A DNA stretch of 64,000 nt from JANLYC01 sp963750495. Lineage in GTDB: Bacteria > Actinomycetota > Actinomycetes > Propionibacteriales > Nocardioidaceae. Location: contig CAVVQV010000004.1 in NCBI GenBank assembly GCA_963750495.1, positions 620,001 through 684,000 on the forward strand, read 5' to 3'. Below are positions 59,985 to 64,000 of this stretch, in pieces. A model generated the notes under the pieces. That model was not told where the DNA came from, made no database searches, and saw only the letters and a program-made list of their open reading frames with translations. Position 1 is the stretch's first letter. Every line of letters starts with the position of its first letter. Position numbers and translations under genes: made by a program.

Positions 59985-60028
59985 GGTGAGGCCAGGCTAG
60001 CACTGGCATCGACCGGCCCATCTCGTTG

Positions 60029-60159
60029 AACCGTGAGTTGTGGCCCCTCGAACCGTGAGTTGGGCCCCTCGAACCGTGAGTTGTGGCCCCTCGAACCGTG
60101 AGTTGTGGCCCCTCGAACCGTGAGTTGTGGCCCCTCGAACCGTGAGTTGTGGCCCCTCC
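60029..60159. repeat. six 22-bp tandem repeats
   Basis: Units start AACCGTGAGTTGTGGCCCC and end TCG: 60029-60050, 60051-60071 (one base shorter), 60072-60093, 60094-60115, 60116-60137 and 60138-60159 (last base C). They are nearly identical and lie between the leuA leader and the divergent double-GNAT gene. Confidence 0.92.
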
Positions 60160-60221
60160 AACCGCTGGTGCGTGCTCATGTCGTGTTGCCGAGGTCCTGG
60201 ATTGGCCGTTTGATGACACTC

Positions 60222-61217
60222 ATGAACGTGCAGCGCGTCGACCCGCTGAGCCTCGACGCGTGCACAGCCGACCAGCTCGCCGAGTCCAAGAACGCGAGCG
60301 CGCTGGCGCTGGGCCTCCACGTCGGCACGATCACCGGCGCCAGCGTCGCCGCCGAGGCGCGGTACACCCACGACGACCGGCCGTACGACGCCATGTGGCT
60401 CGTGCGCGAGGAGGACGACGCGGTGGCGATGGCCTCCCTCGAGTTGCCGCGCTGGGACAACCCGCACATGGCGCTGGGCTTCTGCTCGGTGCATCCCAAC
60501 GTGCAGCGCCGCGGCATCGGCACGCAGCTGTTGCGCGCGCAGACCGCGTGGTGCCGTGAGCAGGGCCGGACCCTGCTGCTGACGTTCTGCAACCGCGGCA
60601 CCCCCGGCGAGGACCTGCTGATGGAGTACGGCTTCGAGGCGGCACAGCCGATGGCGCAACGACGGCTGTACCCCCAGCGTCTCGACTATGGCCAGCTGCG
60701 GTCGCTGGCCGACGACGCGGCCGGGAAGGCCGGGGACTACGAGCTCATCAAGCTCGACGGTCCTGCGCCCGAGGAGTGGCTGCCCGGTCTGGTCAGCCTG
60801 TTCGAGGCGATGAACGACGCACCCCAGGACGACATGGACACCACACCGGACGTCTATCCCGTCGAACGGTTGCGGGCGTACGACGCGGCGATGTCTCACC
60901 GGCGGCAGCACCTCTACCGGTTGATCGCCCGGCACCGCCCGACCGGGGAGTGGGCCGGGCACACGATCGTCTGCGTCAACGAGCTCTGCCCGGGGGTGGC
61001 GATGCAGGAGGACACCACGGTCATCGAGGCGCACCGCGGACACCGCCTCGGCATGTGGCTCAAGGCGTCGATGCTGCTGTGGCTGCGCGAGGAGCAGCCG
61101 GGCCTGGAGACGATCGACACCTGGAACGCGGAGTCCAACAGCCAGATGATCGCGGTCAACGACGAGCTCGGCTGTGTGGTCAACGCCCGCGGCAACGCGC
61201 TGCAGCTTCACCTCTGA
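60222..61217 (+). CDS. double GNAT-domain acetyltransferase
   Basis: A 331-residue protein with two GNAT domains. The first (about 1-160) has the acetyl-CoA motif GFCSVHPNVQRRGIGTQLLRAQ; the second (about 180-325) has CVNELCPGVAMQEDTTVIEAHRGHRLGMWLKASML, closing with IDTWNAESNSQMIAVNDELGC. This plan is shared with mycothiol synthase and several actinobacterial acetyltransferases, but I see no specific MshD signature. The start could be ATG 60213 or 60222. The tandem repeat upstream lies in its promoter region. Confidence 0.85.
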   Translation: MNVQRVDPLSLDACTADQLAESKNASALALGLHVGTITGASVAAEARYTHDDRPYDAMWLVREEDDAVAMASLELPRWDNPHMALGFCSVHPNVQRRGIGTQLLRAQTAWCREQGRTLLLTFCNRGTPGEDLLMEYGFEAAQPMAQRRLYPQRLDYGQLRSLADDAAGKAGDYELIKLDGPAPEEWLPGLVSLFEAMNDAPQDDMDTTPDVYPVERLRAYDAAMSHRRQHLYRLIARHRPTGEWAGHTIVCVNELCPGVAMQEDTTVIEAHRGHRLGMWLKASMLLWLREEQPGLETIDTWNAESNSQMIAVNDELGCVVNARGNALQLHL

Positions 61218-61285
61218 CCCGCAATTCCGGCCAGGGCGGGGCGCCTCCGAAAGGCACGGCCGGCGCTCGTTACAGTGGTCTGACC

Positions 61286-62170
61286 ATGCTGAACCCCCTG
61301 TGTCGCACCCTTGTCACACCCGCTCGAACCGCCGTGGCCGCCGGCTTGCTGATTGTCCTGACCGGGTGTGGGTTGTCGTCTTCGTCCGGTAGCTCCGACC
61401 CCACGACCGACCCGACCACCGGCCCCGCGAAGGCGCGTACCACCGCTGGTGCGGCCGAGTCCGAGCCGGCCCCGGCGCCCCGGTCCGACACCTGCCACGA
61501 GCTGACCTTCGGCCAGATCGGCCGCTACTCCAACACGGCGGCCACCGTGGCGTGCTCGAAGCCGCACACGTCCTACACGTTCGCCGTCAAGGCGCTGCCC
61601 GCCGACGTCGCCTTCGACGGCGTCGACATCGGCAACGACGCGGTCCAGGAGAACGCGTCACTTCAGTGCCGCTCGGCATACGCGTCCTACATCGGGGGTA
61701 GCGCCGCGGTGCGCTCGCTGTCCCGGCTGTCCGTGACGTACTTCCTCCCGAGCCAGCCGGACTTCGACAAGGGCGCCCGGTGGGTCCGGTGCGACGTAAT
61801 CGGTCTGCAGTCGAGCCGCGTGCTCGCCGACCTGCCGCTGGAGCTCAAGGGGTTCAACACCCGCGACACCGCGCTCGACGACTACGGCCTCTGCTCCCAG
61901 GGGGATCCCGGCACGGTGGACACCATGCTCGTGATGTGCAGCCAGGACCACACGTTCCGGGCGTTGAGCGCCCTTCGTCTCGGGTCGGACAGCGACGCCT
62001 ACCCGGGTCAGAGCGTCGCGATGACCGAGGGACAGAAGCGCTGCGACAAACTGGTCTCCGACACCCTCGGGGTCGGCGGCGGGTACTCGTACGCGTGGAC
62101 CTACCCGTCCCCCGACGACTGGGCCAACGGACAGCGCTTCGGGTTCTGCTGGAACAAGACGGGGAGCTGA
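61286..62170 (+). CDS. septum formation family lipoprotein
   Basis: A 294-residue lipoprotein: signal peptide with lipobox (LIVLTGC, Cys28), a Ser/Thr/Pro/Ala linker to about residue 65, then two copies of the actinobacterial septum-formation-like domain, each with a conserved Cys-His pair in the pattern C..LT...I and VACSKPHTSYTFAVKAL (first) and VMCSQDHTFRALSAL (second). Mycobacterial Septum_form proteins are named for this domain; the molecular role is unclear. TACAGT nine bases before ATG 61286 may be the -10 box. Confidence 0.78.
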   Translation: MLNPLCRTLVTPARTAVAAGLLIVLTGCGLSSSSGSSDPTTDPTTGPAKARTTAGAAESEPAPAPRSDTCHELTFGQIGRYSNTAATVACSKPHTSYTFAVKALPADVAFDGVDIGNDAVQENASLQCRSAYASYIGGSAAVRSLSRLSVTYFLPSQPDFDKGARWVRCDVIGLQSSRVLADLPLELKGFNTRDTALDDYGLCSQGDPGTVDTMLVMCSQDHTFRALSALRLGSDSDAYPGQSVAMTEGQKRCDKLVSDTLGVGGGYSYAWTYPSPDDWANGQRFGFCWNKTGS

Positions 62171-62206
62171 GCCGGTCGCCGGCATACACGGCTGACGCGG
62201 ATGGGG

Positions 62207-63154
62207 TCAGAAACCCAGCCGGCGCAGCTGTTTGGGGTCGCGCTGCCAGTCCTTGGCGACCGTGACCCGCAGGTCGAGGTAGACCGGCGTACCCAGGATG
62301 GCCTCGATCTGCTTGCGCGCCCTCGACCCGACATCCTTCAGCCGCGCGCCCTTGTGGCCGATGACGATGCCCTTCTGGCTGTCGCGCTCGAGGAACAGCT
62401 TGGCGTGGATGTCGAGCAGCGGCTTGTCATCGGCACGGCCGGCCCGCAGGCCCATCTCCTCGACCACGACGGCGATCGAGTGCGGGAGCTCGTCACGGAC
62501 GCCTTCGAGCGCGGCTTCGCGAATGAGCTCGGCGACCAGCGTCTCCTCGGGCTCGTCGGTCAGATCACCGTCGGGGTACAGCGGTGGGCCCTCGGGAAGC
62601 TGGGCGATCAGCAGGTCGCGCAGCAGGTCGAGCTGGTCACCCGACACCGCGGAGACCGGGACGATCTCAGCCCACTCGATCCCGGTGTCGACGCCGAGCT
62701 TGGTGATGCTCTGCAGGTGCGCGGCCATCCGGTCCGGCGCGACGAGGTCGGCCTTGGTGGCGACGGCGACCTTCGGGGTGCGCTTGACCTGGGCGAGCTC
62801 GGTGACGAGGTAGCGGTCGCCCGGCCCGATCTGCTCGCTGGCCGGGAGGCAGACCGCGGTGACGTCGACCTCGTTCCAGGTGGTCTTGACGATGTCGTTG
62901 AGGCGCTCGCCGAGCAGGGTGCGCGGCTTGTGCAGGCCGGGGGTGTCGACGAGGATCAGCTGCGCGTCCGGGCGGTGGACGATCCCGCGCACCGCGTGTC
63001 GAGTCGTCTGCGGCCGCGACGAGGTGATCGCCACCTTCTGCCCCACGAGGGCGTTGGTGAGCGTCGACTTGCCGGCATTGGGGCGGCCGACCAGGCTGGC
63101 GAAGCCGCTGCGAAAGGCGGGGCGCGTCTCGGACTCGTGGCTCACATCGCTCAC
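62207..63154 (-). CDS. era: GTPase Era
   Basis: A 315-residue Era GTPase, involved in 16S rRNA maturation and 30S assembly. G1 is GRPNAGKST, G3 DTPG (in ILVDTPGLHKP), G4 TKAD, and G5 follows in VPVSAVSG. The C-terminal KH domain includes IGHKGARLKDVGSRARKQIE and ends with VYLDLRVTVAKDW. The GTG at 63154 overlaps the stop of the upstream gene (GTGA), giving a coupled CorC / Rv2365c-like / era block as in mycobacteria. Confidence 0.97.
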   Translation of the reverse strand: MSDVSHESETRPAFRSGFASLVGRPNAGKSTLTNALVGQKVAITSSRPQTTRHAVRGIVHRPDAQLILVDTPGLHKPRTLLGERLNDIVKTTWNEVDVTAVCLPASEQIGPGDRYLVTELAQVKRTPKVAVATKADLVAPDRMAAHLQSITKLGVDTGIEWAEIVPVSAVSGDQLDLLRDLLIAQLPEGPPLYPDGDLTDEPEETLVAELIREAALEGVRDELPHSIAVVVEEMGLRAGRADDKPLLDIHAKLFLERDSQKGIVIGHKGARLKDVGSRARKQIEAILGTPVYLDLRVTVAKDWQRDPKQLRRLGF

Positions 63155-63498
63155 GTGGTGACCGTGTCGGCCACGACGCCGCTGGCATCGGCGCGGTACA
63201 TCGGGACCCCGCTCCCGGCGAAGTCGCGAACCACTCCTGCGTCCGCGTCGGTCAGCCCGAGCCGGTCGGTGACGACGAGCGCGGCCTCGAGGCCCTTGAC
63301 GCCGCTGCTGATCGCCATCGCCACCGCCACCTGGAGGGCCGACAGCTGCAGCGACGGCAGGTCGACGTTCGTCGAGCTGTAGGTGCGACCGTCGGTGTCG
63401 CGGATCGCAGCGCCTTCGGCGGTACCTGCACGGGCGCGGCTGGCGCGGGCCAGCGTGAGCAGCTTGGCGTCCTCGGGATCGGTCAGCTCGTGAGGCAT
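63151..63498 (-). CDS. cytidine deaminase-like pseudoenzyme (Rv2365c-like)
   Basis: A 115-residue protein with the cytidine-deaminase fold pattern: AGTAEGAAIRDTDGRTYSSTNVDLPSLQLSALQVAVAMAIS. At the place where active enzymes have C/H-A-E it has S-A-L, and the PCxxC zinc motif is absent (VVRDFAGSGVPMYR). It therefore cannot be a zinc-dependent deaminase. The position between CorC and era equals that of mycobacterial Rv2365c. The role is unknown; perhaps structural in the ribosome-assembly operon. ATG 63498 has TAGGCT six bases upstream, so a promoter lies between it and CorC. Confidence 0.82.
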   Translation of the reverse strand: MPHELTDPEDAKLLTLARASRARAGTAEGAAIRDTDGRTYSSTNVDLPSLQLSALQVAVAMAISSGVKGLEAALVVTDRLGLTDADAGVVRDFAGSGVPMYRADASGVVADTVTT

Positions 63499-63504
63499 AC
63501 GGCC

Positions 63505-63510
63505 AGCCTA
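63505..63510 (-). promoter_or_regulatory. -10 box (TAGGCT) of the era operon
   Basis: TAGGCT on the minus strand ends six bases before the ATG at 63498. Confidence 0.5.
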
Positions 63511-63528
63511 GTCACGCTGCGCTGCAGC

Positions 63529-63705
63529 GATCTCGACAGGCTCGATCAGCGAGAGGACGATGGCTCGACCAGCGGGAGGTCCGGTGGTTGATCAGCGGGA
63601 GGTCCGGCGGTTGAGCTTGTCGAAACCCCGCGGTGATCTCGACAGGCTCGACCAGCGAGAGGACGGTGGCTCGATCAGCGGGAGTCGCTGGGTCAGCGGG
63701 GTCGC
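63529..63705. repeat. GTCTCGACAGGCTCGA(C/T)CAGCG repeat block
   Basis: Two long copies of GATCTCGACAGGCTCGA-(T/C)CAGCGAGAGGACG plus several GATCAGCGGGAG units and GGTTGAGCTTGTCGAAACCC lie between the CorC stop and the era operon promoter. Confidence 0.75.
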
Positions 63706-63709
63706 TGGG

Positions 63710-64000
63710 TCAGGCGCTGGCGGTCTCGGGACGGGAGGAGTCGGCACCCGGTGCCGTGTCGGCCTGCTGTTCGGCATTACTCCGGTCAGCTGCCGGACTG
63801 GCCTCGTCATCGGACTGGTCGATGCGACGTACGACAACGGTGACGACCTTGTTGCGCCGGCCGGCCAGGGTCTCGGCCTGGAAGTGCAGGCCCTCGCAGA
63901 CCACTTCAGCGCCCGGGATCGGGACCCGACCGAGGTGCTTGGCCATGAGTCCGCCGACGGTCTCGACGTCCTCGTCATCGAGCTCGACACCGAACAGGTC
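63710..64000 (-). CDS. hemolysin C / CorC family protein, C-terminal part
   Basis: The C-terminal 96 codons of a CBS-pair transporter-associated protein; the gene continues beyond the window edge. Visible are the end of the CBS/CorC_HlyC region (LDDEDVETVGGLMAKHLGRVPIPGAEV and LAGRRNKVVTVVVRRI), followed by a Ser/Ala/Asp tail. CorC proteins are linked to magnesium and cobalt efflux. The CorC-era neighbourhood is conserved. The frame runs through 64000 with no start inside the true domain. Confidence 0.85.
   Translation of the reverse strand, partial: DLFGVELDDEDVETVGGLMAKHLGRVPIPGAEVVCEGLHFQAETLAGRRNKVVTVVVRRIDQSDDEASPAADRSNAEQQADTAPGADSSRPETASA

Noticed and set aside
59847..60000. T-box or other riboswitch ahead of leuA
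   Set aside because: No T-box sequence or specifier loop; the features fit a leader-peptide attenuator.
63151..63498. Annotating this gene as cdd (cytidine deaminase)
   Set aside because: The zinc ligands and catalytic Glu motif are absent, so the enzymatic name would mislead.

Overview
The window is high-GC actinobacterial DNA, most like a nocardioid (Nocardioidaceae: Nocardioides/Aeromicrobium type). The reasons are the strong G/C third-position bias, GTG starts, many leaderless -10 boxes of the form TANNNT placed 6-7 nt before the start codon, dense GTCGAGA-type intergenic repeats, and the gene set. The family-level call is an inference, not a measured placement.

Layout. 1-5.6 kb: small hypotheticals, a three-gene operon of bPH2 membrane proteins, and an S9 prolyl-oligopeptidase. 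5.6-9.8 kb: an AraC/VOC pair, divergent from a Zur-controlled zinc uptake operon znuA-znuC-znuB-zur. 10-17.6 kb: VOC proteins, a SigE-family ECF module with a membrane partner and a lipoprotein, a SigJ/oxidoreductase operon, a lipoprotein, an orphan PIN protein and an isochorismatase-like hydrolase. 17.8-31.9 kb: NYN-LOTUS protein, a HelR-like RNA polymerase-recycling helicase preceded by a rifamycin-associated-element-like palindrome, uppS, an MFS exporter, peptidase E, a DUF222-HNH protein, a CAP-domain secreted protein, recO and an alpha/beta hydrolase. 32-48 kb: an exopolysaccharide locus (Wzy, Wzx, sulfotransferase, glycosyltransferases, Gmd/Fcl for GDP-L-fucose, WecB/TagA-type transferase, undecaprenyl-phosphate sugar transferase, tyrosine autokinase, DUF4012 protein, secreted Asp/His-rich protein, low-molecular-weight tyrosine phosphatase). 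Its first 5 kb are clearly lower in GC. 48-52 kb: an HD-GYP membrane phosphodiesterase whose reading frame runs, after one apparent frameshift in a Pro-rich linker, into eight tandem-95 (cadherin-like) repeats and a C-terminal cap. 52-58 kb: GNAT, a small membrane protein, a DUF559-like protein and a frameshifted adenylate-cyclase/ATPase regulator. 58-64 kb: leuA with a probable leader-peptide attenuator, a 22-bp tandem repeat, a double-GNAT protein, a septum-formation lipoprotein, and the conserved era / Rv2365c-like / CorC block.

How the genes fit together. zur, uppS, recO, era, the Rv2365c-like gene and CorC are neighbours in many actinobacteria. Here the same order is kept, but it is spread over about 55 kb by inserted accessory blocks, the largest being the polysaccharide plus HD-GYP region. 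That region holds a plausible envelope system: sugar-nucleotide supply, undecaprenyl-linked assembly, polymerisation and flipping, kinase/phosphatase control, and a membrane receptor that could couple an extracellular adhesive stalk to c-di-GMP breakdown.

Caution. Genes between about 33.3 and 58 kb carry many single-base frame changes, often in compensating pairs, while their encoded protein sequence stays family-like on either side. Genes before 32 kb and after 58 kb do not. This looks more like local sequence error than decay, so the 'pseudogene' labels there are provisional. No rRNA, tRNA, CRISPR array, insertion sequence or phage gene was seen.
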